Below the pieces are notes generated by a model that searched no databases, had not been told where the DNA came from, and saw only the letters and a list, made by a program, of their open reading frames with translations. A program made the position numbers and the translations under genes. Positions 25,245 through 33,790 of a stretch of DNA of 64,000 nt are shown one piece after another; position 1 is the stretch's first letter, and each line of letters opens with the position of its first letter. Source of the DNA: Thiotrichaceae bacterium (GTDB lineage Bacteria > Pseudomonadota > Gammaproteobacteria > Beggiatoales > Beggiatoaceae); the NCBI GenBank assembly GCA_011391085.1, contig JAABRD010000005.1, positions 90,553 to 154,552 of the forward strand, read 5' to 3'.

Positions 25245-25284
25245 AGTTTTTTGTTGTAATGAGTAATGAATAATAAGTGATGGT

Positions 25285-25435
25285 TCACTACTACGGTGGA
25301 CTAGAGGCTTTAGCCGGACTGTGGAGGACTAAAGGCTTTAGCCGGACTGCGGTGAACTAGAGGCTTTAGCCGGTGGGGTAGAACAGAATTGAAATCGCAG
25401 GGCCCACCCACCGGATGAAGCCTCTAGTCCACCCT
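25285..25435. repeat. GGTGGACTAGAGGCTTTAGCC cluster
   Basis: Three direct copies (the second and third diverged) and one inverted copy form a large imperfect palindrome between hypB and the (p)ppGpp gene. From 25440 to 25512 it is followed by CCACTATCCACTATCC units. Confidence 0.8.
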
Positions 25436-25519
25436 GGTTTTATTTATTTTCCACTATCCACTATCCACTATCCACTAAATCCGCTATCCACTAAATCCGC
25501 TATCCGCTAAATCCACTCC

Positions 25520-27724
25520 CTATTGAACGTCCTTCCGCCACACTCTCATGACATTCGGCAAAGCCTTAATTTTTGTCAAAGCACGACCGAGTTGTTCAAG
25601 GTCACCGATTTCTACCGTAAAAGTCAAATCGGCGAAATGATTCGTCTGGTCTGTCAAGGTGTTGGTCGCAAGAATATTGATTTTTTCACCGGCTACAATG
25701 GAACAAATATCGTGCAATAAGCCAGTGCGGTCATACGCAAGGATGTAAATGTCAACGGGATAAAGGATTTGTTCAGCTTTAGATTGACTCCATTGTACCT
25801 CAATCAAGCGTTCATTGCCTTCATCTTGCCAACGGAGGGCGTTGTAACAATTCCGGCGGTGGACCACGACGCCGCGTCCCTTGGTAATATAGCCGATAAT
25901 GGCGTCGGGGGGAATGGGTTTGCAACAACCTGCCATTTGCGTTAACAGTCCTGGCACTCCTTTGATATAAATGTTACCTACCTGCGGTTGAATGGGTTCT
26001 GCAACGGTAGGTGGACGTTTGCGCGGTAGTAAAACTTGTTCCCGGAACAGATTGGCGACTTGGGAAAAGGTGGTGTCACCTCGTCCAAGAGAGGCCAAGA
26101 GATCATCGACAATTTTGAAATTTAGCGAATTGGCCAGTTTCACTAAATTATATTCGCGAATGTTGAGACGACGCAATTCGCGTTCTAGCAAGATGCGACC
26201 ATCATTGATATGTTGATGTAAATTTTGCTTTTTAAACCATTGCCTGACTTTCCCACGGGCACGCGAGGTTTTGAGATAACCAATATGAGGAACTAGCCAA
26301 TCCCGACTGGGTCTTTCTTCTTTGGAAGTGAGAATTTCGACCAGATCACCGCTTTTCAACACATAGGTCAACGGTACCATGCGTCGATTGACTTTGGCCC
26401 CACGACAACAATGTCCGAGTTGAGTGTGAATGTGATAAGCAAAATCCAGCGGGGTTGCCCCCAGTGGAAGTTCTACCACTTTGCCTTGAGGAGAGACGAC
26501 ATAAACGGTGTCTTCAAAAATTTCAGATTTGAATCGATCCAACAATTCACCGGGATTATTTTCCTCATCTTTCCATTGCAACATTTTCCGTAACCAGGCA
26601 ATTTTTTGTTCAAAATTGTTATCCTGTAGGGTGCCACCTTCTTTATAACGCCAGTGAGAAGCGACGCCTAATTCGGCGTGATGGTGCATGTCATAAGTGC
26701 GGATTTGGACTTCAAAAATTTTCTGTTCAGGTCCCAACACGGCGGTATGCAAAGATTGATAATCGTTAGTTTTAGGTTTTGCTATATAATCGTCAAATTC
26801 ACCGGAGATGGGTTGCCAATGATTATGAATGACGCCCAAAGCCATATAACATTCGTTCACGGTATTGACGAGAACCCGGACCGCACGGACATCAAAAATT
26901 TGGTCAAAATCCAATCCTTTACGTTGCATTTTTCGCCAAATGCTATACAGATGTTTTGGTCGACCTGACACCTCGGCTTTAATGCCTGCCTTGCCGAGAG
27001 AGTCTTTAATCAGATGTATAATTTGGTCAATATAGTGTTCGCGACTGACTCGCCGTTCCGCCAGCAGACGGGCCAGACGTTGATAAATTTCGGGTTCCAA
27101 ATAACGCAACGACAGGTCTTCCAATTCCCATTTAATTTGCCCAATGCCTAGACGGTTCGCCAGGGGGGCAAAGAGATCAAGGGTTTCACGGGCCACCCGT
27201 TGTTGAACCGATTCGGGTAAATGCCGAAGATTGCGCATGTTGTCTAACCGGTCCGCCAGTTTGATGAAGACCACCCGAATATCTTCGGTCATCGCCAATA
27301 ACATTTTGCGCAGATTTTCAATTTGGGTTTGCTGTTCTTCTGGTTTCTGGGTATGGTTATTTAACCCTTCAATACCGTTCATTTTAGTTACACCATCGAC
27401 AAGACTGCTTACAACATGGCCAAACTGTTTTTCAATCGCTGTTAAAGAGACTTGTTTATCCTCCACTACATCATGCAAGATGGCGGCTACTAAAACTTCG
27501 GTATCCATTCCCAATTCGGCCAATAAATCGGCAACCGTGATGACATGGACAAGGTAGGGTTGACCCGAAGGGAGAATTTGAGACTGATGAATTTGTTGGG
27601 CAAAATGACAGGCTTGAAGAATGGCTTGTTGTTCTGGCAACGGACGGTCTTTGTTAATTCGTTGTATCCAACCGTCAAGGCTGAAGGTATTATCAGGGGT
27701 TAACAGCGGATTTCTGGTAACCAT
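25520..27724 (-). CDS. bifunctional (p)ppGpp synthetase/hydrolase, RelA-like
   Basis: This 734-residue Rel/Spo protein has a full HD hydrolase domain. Metal ligands are His60 (YLVHVITVAD), His84-Asp85 with EspD88-89 region (LHDVVED) and the KLADRLDNMR motif. A synthetase domain follows with GRPKHLYSIWRKMQRKG, FDDYIAKPKTNDYQSLH and EVQIRTYDMHHHAELGVASHW. Then come a TGS domain (VYVVSPQGKVVELPLGATPLDF), a helical/zinc-finger-like region with MAGCCKPIPPD and a final ACT domain (YDRTGLLHDICSIVAGEKIN). The middle reads like gammaproteobacterial RelA (LANRLGIGQIKWELEDLSLR), whose hydrolase is normally dead, yet here the HD residues are kept. It therefore probably both makes and degrades the alarmone. 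Confidence 0.92.
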   Translation of the reverse strand: MVTRNPLLTPDNTFSLDGWIQRINKDRPLPEQQAILQACHFAQQIHQSQILPSGQPYLVHVITVADLLAELGMDTEVLVAAILHDVVEDKQVSLTAIEKQFGHVVSSLVDGVTKMNGIEGLNNHTQKPEEQQTQIENLRKMLLAMTEDIRVVFIKLADRLDNMRNLRHLPESVQQRVARETLDLFAPLANRLGIGQIKWELEDLSLRYLEPEIYQRLARLLAERRVSREHYIDQIIHLIKDSLGKAGIKAEVSGRPKHLYSIWRKMQRKGLDFDQIFDVRAVRVLVNTVNECYMALGVIHNHWQPISGEFDDYIAKPKTNDYQSLHTAVLGPEQKIFEVQIRTYDMHHHAELGVASHWRYKEGGTLQDNNFEQKIAWLRKMLQWKDEENNPGELLDRFKSEIFEDTVYVVSPQGKVVELPLGATPLDFAYHIHTQLGHCCRGAKVNRRMVPLTYVLKSGDLVEILTSKEERPSRDWLVPHIGYLKTSRARGKVRQWFKKQNLHQHINDGRILLERELRRLNIREYNLVKLANSLNFKIVDDLLASLGRGDTTFSQVANLFREQVLLPRKRPPTVAEPIQPQVGNIYIKGVPGLLTQMAGCCKPIPPDAIIGYITKGRGVVVHRRNCYNALRWQDEGNERLIEVQWSQSKAEQILYPVDIYILAYDRTGLLHDICSIVAGEKINILATNTLTDQTNHFADLTFTVEIGDLEQLGRALTKIKALPNVMRVWRKDVQ

Positions 27725-27732
27725 ATCGTAAT

Positions 27733-27838
27733 TAGCGGATAGTGGATAGTGGTTTTAATGGATAGTGGTTTTAGTGGATAGTGGATAGTGGTTTTAGTGG
27801 ATAGTGGATAGTGGATAGTGGATAGTGGATAGTGGATA
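27733..27838. repeat. GTGGATAGTGG tandem array
   Basis: Irregular tandem units of AGTGGATAGTGG and GTTTTAGTGGATAG, about ten in number, lie in the divergent region between the (p)ppGpp gene and the unknown gene at 27989. The same units occur at 1470-1505, 19366-19400 and 35232-35252, and inverted at 25440 and 19480. Confidence 0.8.
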
Positions 27839-27988
27839 GGCTAATGTGGGCATGGTTTGTGCTGATAAGTTCTTAATCAAAGACTCACACCATTCACGAT
27901 AGATGTGGGGATGTGATAGACTATTTTCAACATTTTAGATTGACTCATTTTTCAGTATCCATTATCCATTATCCATTAAAACAGTGAT

Positions 27989-29113
27989 ATGCGTCAAAAA
28001 CCCTTAAAACAACCTAAAGCGCGTAACAATGCGGCCCATGCGTCGCTTCAAAGTTACTTTGACCGCATTTCTCACAGCCTCGAAGATCGGGTGAATGAGT
28101 ACGTGCAAATGCACAAATATGTCAGAGTCTATGAGGAGTCGAAGAAATTATTGGATATTGAAAAAACTCTCAATATTGCGGCCGGAAGTGTTTTCGAGAC
28201 TAGCTTTGAAAAAAAGTTAGATGTTAACGCCATGAATCAGCTAGTTCAAGGGTTGAATAAGAAAAACAAGGCGTTAAAAGCTTTTCTACAAGGTAAACCA
28301 CTGACTGTACAAATTAAACTGTTAGACCAAATTGCCAAAAGTGTGCATATCATCATTGTCAACTTGATGCAAATTTATAAGGATATTGTCCGCATTAACG
28401 ACGTTGTGCCAGTTCTCAAAGCACTTCTTAAATTGAAGGATAAGGAAGGACATCATGAACATGACCCCCTGTTGATAGAAATCACCAATGCGTTAGCTAA
28501 TAACATTAATGAACCCAGTTTGGTGGAAATTAAGATGTTATTAACCACTGACAGGGCCAATTTATCTGAATTTGACGCCAAACTACATTTTGAGAGTTTC
28601 AATGATGTCAGTGATAAACTGGTTGGTTTATTAAATGATAAATTGTTACTGATCATTGGCATTTCTGAATTTTTGATAGCAGGTGTAGAAGATGATGGTG
28701 CCAACGATGTCGGTGCCAATGAAAGGCTTCCAGACGAATTAAGGGTACTGTTTTTAGCTGCCAGTTTGTTGGATGTGCTAAGTAAAATCAAAGAAATCAG
28801 AAATAATTTAAAGACTATCTTGACGCATATAAAATTTTGTATGCAAGTCATGGACAGTGATAAATTAGAAAGCAAATTCAAAGCATTGTTGAAAAACGGG
28901 GGAAGTGATAACTTATACGAAAGCCTGGTCAATATCACTCCCAGAGTCTTGCAACGGGTGAAAAAGTCCATCATTGAAATTTCGCCGGGACTGGATGCCT
29001 TTGAACTCCGCTTGAAATTGGAAACACTAGACCTCAATACGGTGATGAACATGACTTACGGGTTGATTTACGAAAAGTCTAATCGAACCTGGGAAAATCC
29101 GTATTATATGTAA
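27989..29113 (+). CDS. uncharacterised helical protein
   Basis: I do not recognise this 374-residue protein. It has no signal peptide and only one moderately hydrophobic stretch (LLNDKLLLIIGISEFLIAGV). It is predicted almost all alpha-helical, rich in Leu, Lys and Asn, with coiled-coil-like heptads around residues 60-140. Codon use is more AT-rich than that of its neighbours, which may mean recent arrival. It stands alone between the (p)ppGpp gene and the MOSC gene, with a repeat on each side. No catalytic motif is apparent. Confidence 0.65.
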   Translation: MRQKPLKQPKARNNAAHASLQSYFDRISHSLEDRVNEYVQMHKYVRVYEESKKLLDIEKTLNIAAGSVFETSFEKKLDVNAMNQLVQGLNKKNKALKAFLQGKPLTVQIKLLDQIAKSVHIIIVNLMQIYKDIVRINDVVPVLKALLKLKDKEGHHEHDPLLIEITNALANNINEPSLVEIKMLLTTDRANLSEFDAKLHFESFNDVSDKLVGLLNDKLLLIIGISEFLIAGVEDDGANDVGANERLPDELRVLFLAASLLDVLSKIKEIRNNLKTILTHIKFCMQVMDSDKLESKFKALLKNGGSDNLYESLVNITPRVLQRVKKSIIEISPGLDAFELRLKLETLDLNTVMNMTYGLIYEKSNRTWENPYYM

Positions 29114-29119
29114 CCAAGA

Positions 29120-29181
29120 CCCAGGAGTCCAAAGCGCAGTTTTGTGCGTTACCTAGCAAAGCTACGCTTTGGACTCCTGGG
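29120..29181. repeat. CCCAGGAGTCCAAAGCG inverted repeat
   Basis: Perfect outer arms CCCAGGAGTCCAAAGCG and complement, with a loop of about 28 bases. It lies between the unknown gene and the MOSC gene. Confidence 0.75.
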
Positions 29182-29208
29182 TCCACCACACTACCTTTTT
29201 TACTAACT

Positions 29209-29967
29209 ATGCCCACCATCACCCATATCTATCGTTACCCCTTCAAAGGCATGAGTCCTGAAGCCTTACGTCGAGTTTCCCTAGAAGTCGGTCAAACCAT
29301 TCCGCTGGACCGACGTTTTGCTTTAGCCCACGGTACCACGGAATTTGATCCCCAAGCCCCTCAACATTTGCCGAAAACGCATTTTCTCATGCGAATGAAA
29401 AATGAACGTCTCGCCACGTTACAATCCGTTTACGACGACAGCACAGGAATGTTGCATATCTCTCAAAACGGTCAAGAACTTGTGCAAGGAGACTTGCAAG
29501 ACCCAGACGGGCGACAAACTTTGGAGAACTTTTTTATCGAATACCTGGGTGCCGACATTCGCGGCACACCGAAAATAGTTCAAGCCCCAGGCCATTCATT
29601 TTCCGATGTGGCAGCCAAGGTGATTTCCTGTATCAACCTTGCCAGCATCCGTGACTTAGAAAAGGTGATAGTAACCTCCATTGACCCCTTACGCTTCCGT
29701 GCCAATGTCTATTTTGACGGCGCCTCTGCCTGGTCCGAACTAGACTGGGTTGGCAAATCATTCACCATGGGCACAGCCCGCCTACAAGTCTTGAAAGCCA
29801 TTGAACGTTGCGCCGCCACGGATGTCAACCCCAAGACCGCGGTTCGAGATTTACAGATTCCTCAGACATTGCTAAAAACCTATCAACATCGTTTTCTGGG
29901 AATCTATGCGCACGTCATTGAGGAAGGAGAAATCGCGGTGAATGATACATTGCACGCCCCGGTCTAG
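29209..29967 (+). CDS. MOSC domain-containing protein
   Basis: This 252-residue cytoplasmic protein has the MOSC N-terminal barrel (ITHIYRYPFKGMSPEALRRV, LDRRFALAH) followed by a MOSC domain. In the latter, the conserved Cys lies in IERCAATDVNPKTAVRD and the preceding DPLRFRANVYFDG is typical. MOSC proteins relate to the C-terminus of molybdenum cofactor sulfurase and are thought to carry sulfur or handle Mo-bound substrates such as N-hydroxylated compounds. It is complete and stands alone, so the partner reductase is not known. Confidence 0.88.
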   Translation: MPTITHIYRYPFKGMSPEALRRVSLEVGQTIPLDRRFALAHGTTEFDPQAPQHLPKTHFLMRMKNERLATLQSVYDDSTGMLHISQNGQELVQGDLQDPDGRQTLENFFIEYLGADIRGTPKIVQAPGHSFSDVAAKVISCINLASIRDLEKVIVTSIDPLRFRANVYFDGASAWSELDWVGKSFTMGTARLQVLKAIERCAATDVNPKTAVRDLQIPQTLLKTYQHRFLGIYAHVIEEGEIAVNDTLHAPV

Positions 29968-30007
29968 TGGCTTTAGCCGCAATATCCTTAACCATTAAGT
30001 TAAGGAG

Positions 30008-30283
30008 TTAAGACACCGGTGGAGTGGAGGCTAACGCCTGCTGGCGGTAGGTGCCCTCCACCAGTGCGGCAAATGGCACTTGGTAGAGACGGTCCATCGG
30101 AACTATCACGAGAGTCTCTATTTGATGTTTCTCTAAATAGATTTCCAGAGAACGTATTAAGAGTTGATACAGTGATTCACCATCCTTCTCCGTCAGGTCC
30201 TTTGAGAAACGGGGTACCAAACTCTTTAAATTCCCTTCTGCCTCCAAGGCGGACCGAAGAATAGGGTTGCCATTTGAACTCAT
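30008..30283 (-). pseudogene. CHAT-domain protease fragment
   Basis: The 91-residue frame reads GESLYQLLIRSLEIYLEKHQ, then IETLVIVPMDRLYQVPFAAL. This matches the central CHAT segment of the protein at 36827 (HHLYQLLIEPLVLTLEKYQ, IDELVIVPDDMLRTIPFAAL). The catalytic His and Cys parts are missing. It ends in a GGTGGAGTGGAGG repeat, so a repeat or deletion seems to have removed the rest. It is probably not a working gene. Confidence 0.65.
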
Positions 30284-30304
30284 GGACGGGGACTGAGTTT
30301 GGTT

Positions 30305-30793
30305 CTATTCTTTAGTCGGTTTCTTATCTACCCCATTACCATTACTTAAATTCTTCACCATGACATTCCTCGCTTCGCCACTGCCGACAGAACTGCCAAA
30401 ATAATAACTATATATTTGGGCAGCTATGGTCGATAATACTCCAAGAATAATTAAGATAATATCTTTTGAATCTTGATCGTAATAAGGGAGTAAAGACACC
30501 ACAATCATAGCAAACAGTAATGCAAAAATAGCAAGCGTGGTTCTATTTGCTATTTCCTTCATGGTCTTCTGATTGTAACTACAATCGTCGGCACTGGGTG
30601 ACATCTTTCCAACACTGATACCGGCCTGAAAATCCTTTAATTTGTTGACTTCCTCTGGAGTCAATTGTTCTTTTTCTGACAGGTCAATGCCTGTGGCCTT
30701 TTTTACGAAATCAGTGCCATTACATTTGACTTCGTGGTCTAACAAAGATAAGCCGTTTTCTGCTAATAGCGTAGGTGATTTAACTGTTAACAT
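30305..30793 (-). CDS. small two-TM membrane protein, unknown
   Basis: The 162-residue product has a soluble N-terminal half with a D/E-rich stretch (GIDLSEKEQLTPEEVNKLKD). Two membrane helices follow (TTLAIFALLFAMIVVSLLPYY and IILIILGVLSTIAAQIYSYY), then YYFGSSVGSGEARN and a polar tail. A YYFGSS-type motif after the last helix is seen in some small phage- or plasmid-associated membrane proteins, but I cannot name the family. It is on the same strand as the CHAT fragment just downstream. Confidence 0.6.
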   Translation of the reverse strand: MLTVKSPTLLAENGLSLLDHEVKCNGTDFVKKATGIDLSEKEQLTPEEVNKLKDFQAGISVGKMSPSADDCSYNQKTMKEIANRTTLAIFALLFAMIVVSLLPYYDQDSKDIILIILGVLSTIAAQIYSYYFGSSVGSGEARNVMVKNLSNGNGVDKKPTKE

Positions 30794-31009
30794 GGTTGTT
30801 CCTCATTAACTGTTTCATTTTATTTAACTTTCTCCTACGCTAAGAACATGCCACTAGCTAAAATAGTCAACTATTTTGGGAAGGTGGCACCGAAATTGCT
30901 TTTGTATAAGACAGCTATAATCCAAAACTACTCCTACCTAGTTTAATTATGGCAAGGTCGCTTGAGTGCTGGTCACACGCAGGCGACCATTGTGCATAAA
31001 ACGCGCACC

Positions 31010-31903
31010 CTACCCAGTTTTCTCTTCCTTGCTAAATAAAGTATCTAGCTTCTGTTCATATCCGTGATAGCCTAACACCTCGTACAATTCTGCACGAGTT
31101 TGCATCACATTCAGCACTTCCTGTTGCGTCCCTTGTTGACGAATCGTGTTATACACCGTTGAAGCCGCGGCACTCATGGCGCGGAAGGCAGATAATGGGT
31201 ATAATACCAATCGCACTCCCACGTTTCCTAACTCAGTTACAGTGAACATTGGCGTCTTCCCAAATTCCGTGATATTCGCCAAAACAGGGACTTTCACCGC
31301 TTCTACAAAACCGCGATACTCTTCCAATTCATGTAGTGCTTCGGCAAAAATCATATCGGCCCCTGCTTCCACATAAGCACAAGCCCGGTCAATCGCTGCT
31401 TGCCGACCTTCATTAGCAAACGCATCGGTTCGCGCCATGATGACAAATTGGGAATCGGTTTTGGCATCCACGGCGGCCTTGACGCGATCCATCATTTCGG
31501 CACAGGAGACCAAGGCTTTATTAGGACGATGGCCACACCGTTTGGCTTGTACCTGATCCTCAATATGAACTGCTGCGACTCCTGCCCGAATCATTTCTTT
31601 AGTGGTACGGGCTATTGAGAATGCGGCGCCCCAGCCTGTATCAATGTCCACTAATAAAGGCAATTGAGTCACTCCCGTAATGCGACGGGCGTCCTCTAGC
31701 ACATCATTGAGTGTCGTGATTCCTAAGTCAGGTAAACCAAAGGAGGCATTGGCGACGCCGGCACCGGATAAATACAATGCTTGAAACCCGGCCCGGGCAG
31801 CCAGTAATGCACTATACGCATTGATAGTGCCGACCACTTGTAAAGGTCGTTCTGCTTCTAACGCGGCACGAAAACGTGCCCCTGCGGAATGGAGTAGGGT
31901 CAT
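31010..31903 (-). CDS. prpB: isocitrate lyase/PEP mutase family, probable 2-methylisocitrate lyase
   Basis: 2-Methylisocitrate lyase splits 2-methylisocitrate to pyruvate and succinate in the methylcitrate cycle for propionate. The start is set at the ATG 31903, preceded by AAGAGAAG; the open frame runs 60 codons further through repeat-like DNA. The 297-residue product has [25 protein letters not shown], the catalytic signature [26 protein letters not shown], and the C-terminal [15 protein letters not shown]. Length and motifs match PrpB. No prpC or acn gene is nearby, so an oxaloacetate-decarboxylase-like relative remains possible. Confidence 0.85.
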   Translation of the reverse strand: MTLLHSAGARFRAALEAERPLQVVGTINAYSALLAARAGFQALYLSGAGVANASFGLPDLGITTLNDVLEDARRITGVTQLPLLVDIDTGWGAAFSIARTTKEMIRAGVAAVHIEDQVQAKRCGHRPNKALVSCAEMMDRVKAAVDAKTDSQFVIMARTDAFANEGRQAAIDRACAYVEAGADMIFAEALHELEEYRGFVEAVKVPVLANITEFGKTPMFTVTELGNVGVRLVLYPLSAFRAMSAAASTVYNTIRQQGTQQEVLNVMQTRAELYEVLGYHGYEQKLDTLFSKEEKTG

Positions 31904-31978
31904 AATTGCTTCTCTTCTTAAAAAATAATGGTAGTTTAGAACACAAACAGAATTATTGTACTTCAGGGAAAACTGGTG

Positions 31979-32276
31979 GACAGATGGGAAAATTGGTGGA
32001 TATAGAGGTTTTGGCCGCAATGCCATTGAGTTAAGGTACGGTGGAGTGGAGGCTTTAGCCGGCCGGCGGTAGGCGTCCCGCAATTTTAGTGTGTGGGGTG
32101 ATGCCTACTGCCGGCCGGCTAAAGCCTCCACTCCACCGGGATTTTCCTTAACTTAATGGCATTGCGGCTAAAGCCTCTAGTCCACCATCGGTCCATCTCC
32201 CTTCACCGGCTAAAGCCTCTAGTCCACCATCGGACTATCCCCCTTCACCGGCTGAAGCCTTTAGTCCACCATCGGT
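31979..32276. repeat. nested inverted repeat cluster
   Basis: An outer palindrome (CAATGCCATTGAGTTAAGG with CCTTAACTTAATGGCATTG) encloses a long inner palindrome (GGTGGAGTGGAGGCTTTAGC, then CCGGCCGGCGGTAGGC). It is followed by three direct copies of CGGCTAAAGCCTCTAGTCCA. The same two-layer structure recurs at 39285-39578. Confidence 0.8.
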
Positions 32277-32286
32277 TCATCTCCAG

Positions 32287-32610
32287 CTATTGTGTTGGGA
32301 CCGTTCCTCCCTTTTCCTTGAACTGCTTCTCGCTTTCCAGCTTCATCTGTTCCCCTTCCGCCTTCATCTGCTTGCCTTTGGAGATTTTGTTGTTTCCATC
32401 CTCTATCATCTCCTCGCCATCCTTAATCATCTCCTCGCCATCCTTAATCATCTGTTGGCCCTTATTCCATTGGTCTCCCAAGTTAGTCAGACCTTTGCCA
32501 AAATTGCCCATCTTATCGCCCAGGGTAGGTTCGCTAGAACATCCAGAAGTGATAGCCATCACCAGCGATAAAAGGGTCATGGCAATCGTTGATGTAACAA
32601 GTTGCTTCAT
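32287..32610 (-). CDS. small lipoprotein with DGEEMIKDGEEM repeats
   Basis: The 107-residue product has a lipoprotein signal peptide (MTLLSLVMAITSGC, lipobox ITSGC, Cys near residue 24). The mature part is a charged helix with heptad-like repeats MIKDGEEMIKDGEEMIEDG and KGKQMKAEGEQMKLESE, made by DNA repeats of ATCTCCTCGCCATCCTTAAT. It is probably anchored to a membrane and forms a coiled coil. Its role is unknown. Confidence 0.75.
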   Translation of the reverse strand: MKQLVTSTIAMTLLSLVMAITSGCSSEPTLGDKMGNFGKGLTNLGDQWNKGQQMIKDGEEMIKDGEEMIEDGNNKISKGKQMKAEGEQMKLESEKQFKEKGGTVPTQ

Positions 32611-32810
32611 ATTGAATTCCTATTTAGTGAATAAACGATAATATTATATCAACATTTTTTGAAAATGTCTCGTGTGATTTTATAAAATATATAAATATAT
32701 GAAATTAAAGATGTTTTTGATATACCTGGCCAATCCATACGGTGGCCTTGACAACTGACTGAATAATAGGTAATATCACCTGACATAACAACCATAACAC
32801 GAAAATCAAT

Positions 32811-33722
32811 ATGACTAAATTAGCGACGATACCTATCCTAAAATATCCCGTAGAAAAGTCTCACTCCAAGACAGGTTTAGCCGTGACGGAGGCCGAATAT
32901 TGGAACAAATATTATGAGAACTCTGACCACAATTATGAATGGAACGATGGCTATTTGGAGGAAAAATTCGTGTCTGATAAACTGACAACTTTAGAATATG
33001 AGTGGTTTTTTGAACTTCTCAGGAATTTTTTGAGAGTTCATCCGGATGGCGAAATGGTGGCACTCGAAACGGGATTTCGTCTCGTCTTACCTCACAAAAC
33101 GACCATTCGCAAACCAGATTTAGGGGTCATTCTGTATAGCAATCCGGTGCCCTGGCAAAATCTTGACAACTCGTATCACGGCATCTGTGACTTATGTGTG
33201 GAAGCGTTATCAGATTCTGATCAGGACAAGATGGAACGAGACACGGTCACCAAATTTTCTGAGTACGCCCAGGCTGGGGTGAAGGAGTATTATATTCTCT
33301 ATGCCAAAGGCGAACCCATGAACTTTTACCATCTGTCTCCGCGGGGTGTGTATGTTCCCATCAAGCCGATTGGTAAAGATGTGATTCGTTCGAAAGTGTT
33401 ACCAGGCTTTCAATTTCGAATTTCGGATTTGTCTCGCCAACCTTCACCAGAAGAGATGAGTGAAGACATGGTCTATCAGAATTTCATGTTGCCCGCATTG
33501 CGAGAAGCAAAAAGACAAGCGAAAGAGGTTTTGCAACGGGCGCAGTGGGCTGAACGACAGGCGGAATTGGACCGACAACAGGCCGAATTGGATCGACAAC
33601 GGGCACAGTGGGCCGAACAACGGGCTGAATCTGAACAGCAACGGGCCGACGCCGCAGAAGCAGAAGTGGTTCGTTTGATGGCGTTGTTGCATAAGAAAAT
33701 GGAGAACGAACAGAAACAGTAA
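32811..33722 (+). CDS. Uma2-family (DUF820) putative endonuclease with coiled-coil tail
   Basis: The 303-residue product has the PD-(D/E)XK-like Uma2 core: GFRLVLPHKTTIRKPDLGVI with the catalytic PD, CDLCVEALSDSDQDKMERDT with the Glu, and KFSEYAQAGVKEYYILYA. The tail from ~225 is a repetitive coiled coil (RQQAELDRQRAQWAEQRAES). Uma2 proteins are abundant in cyanobacteria and large sulfur bacteria; their targets are unknown and many may be transposon-linked. A second, truncated copy lies at 63118. A stem follows the stop. Confidence 0.85.
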   Translation: MTKLATIPILKYPVEKSHSKTGLAVTEAEYWNKYYENSDHNYEWNDGYLEEKFVSDKLTTLEYEWFFELLRNFLRVHPDGEMVALETGFRLVLPHKTTIRKPDLGVILYSNPVPWQNLDNSYHGICDLCVEALSDSDQDKMERDTVTKFSEYAQAGVKEYYILYAKGEPMNFYHLSPRGVYVPIKPIGKDVIRSKVLPGFQFRISDLSRQPSPEEMSEDMVYQNFMLPALREAKRQAKEVLQRAQWAERQAELDRQQAELDRQRAQWAEQRAESEQQRADAAEAEVVRLMALLHKKMENEQKQ

Positions 33723-33727
33723 CTCGT

Positions 33728-33761
33728 AGAAACCGAGTTTTTCCCCAAAAACTCGGTTTCT
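33728..33761 (+). terminator. stem-loop after the Uma2 gene
   Basis: AGAAACCGAGTTTTT, a CCCC loop and the exact complement start 5 bases after the stop. No clear trailing U-run is present, and the same hairpin family is dispersed, so it may be a repeat used as a terminator. Confidence 0.5.
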
Positions 33762-33790
33762 CAACCTTTCCACTTAAATCAACAATCCCA

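Noticed and set aside
31904..32083. 60-codon extension of prpB
   Set aside because: It has no family similarity and runs into repeat DNA; the ATG at 31903 has an AAGAGAAG site and starts at the conserved core.
32156..32641. 161-residue plus-strand open frame with VHHRSISLHRLKPL-like repeats
   Set aside because: It is made by tandem intergenic repeats and the antisense of a lipoprotein gene.
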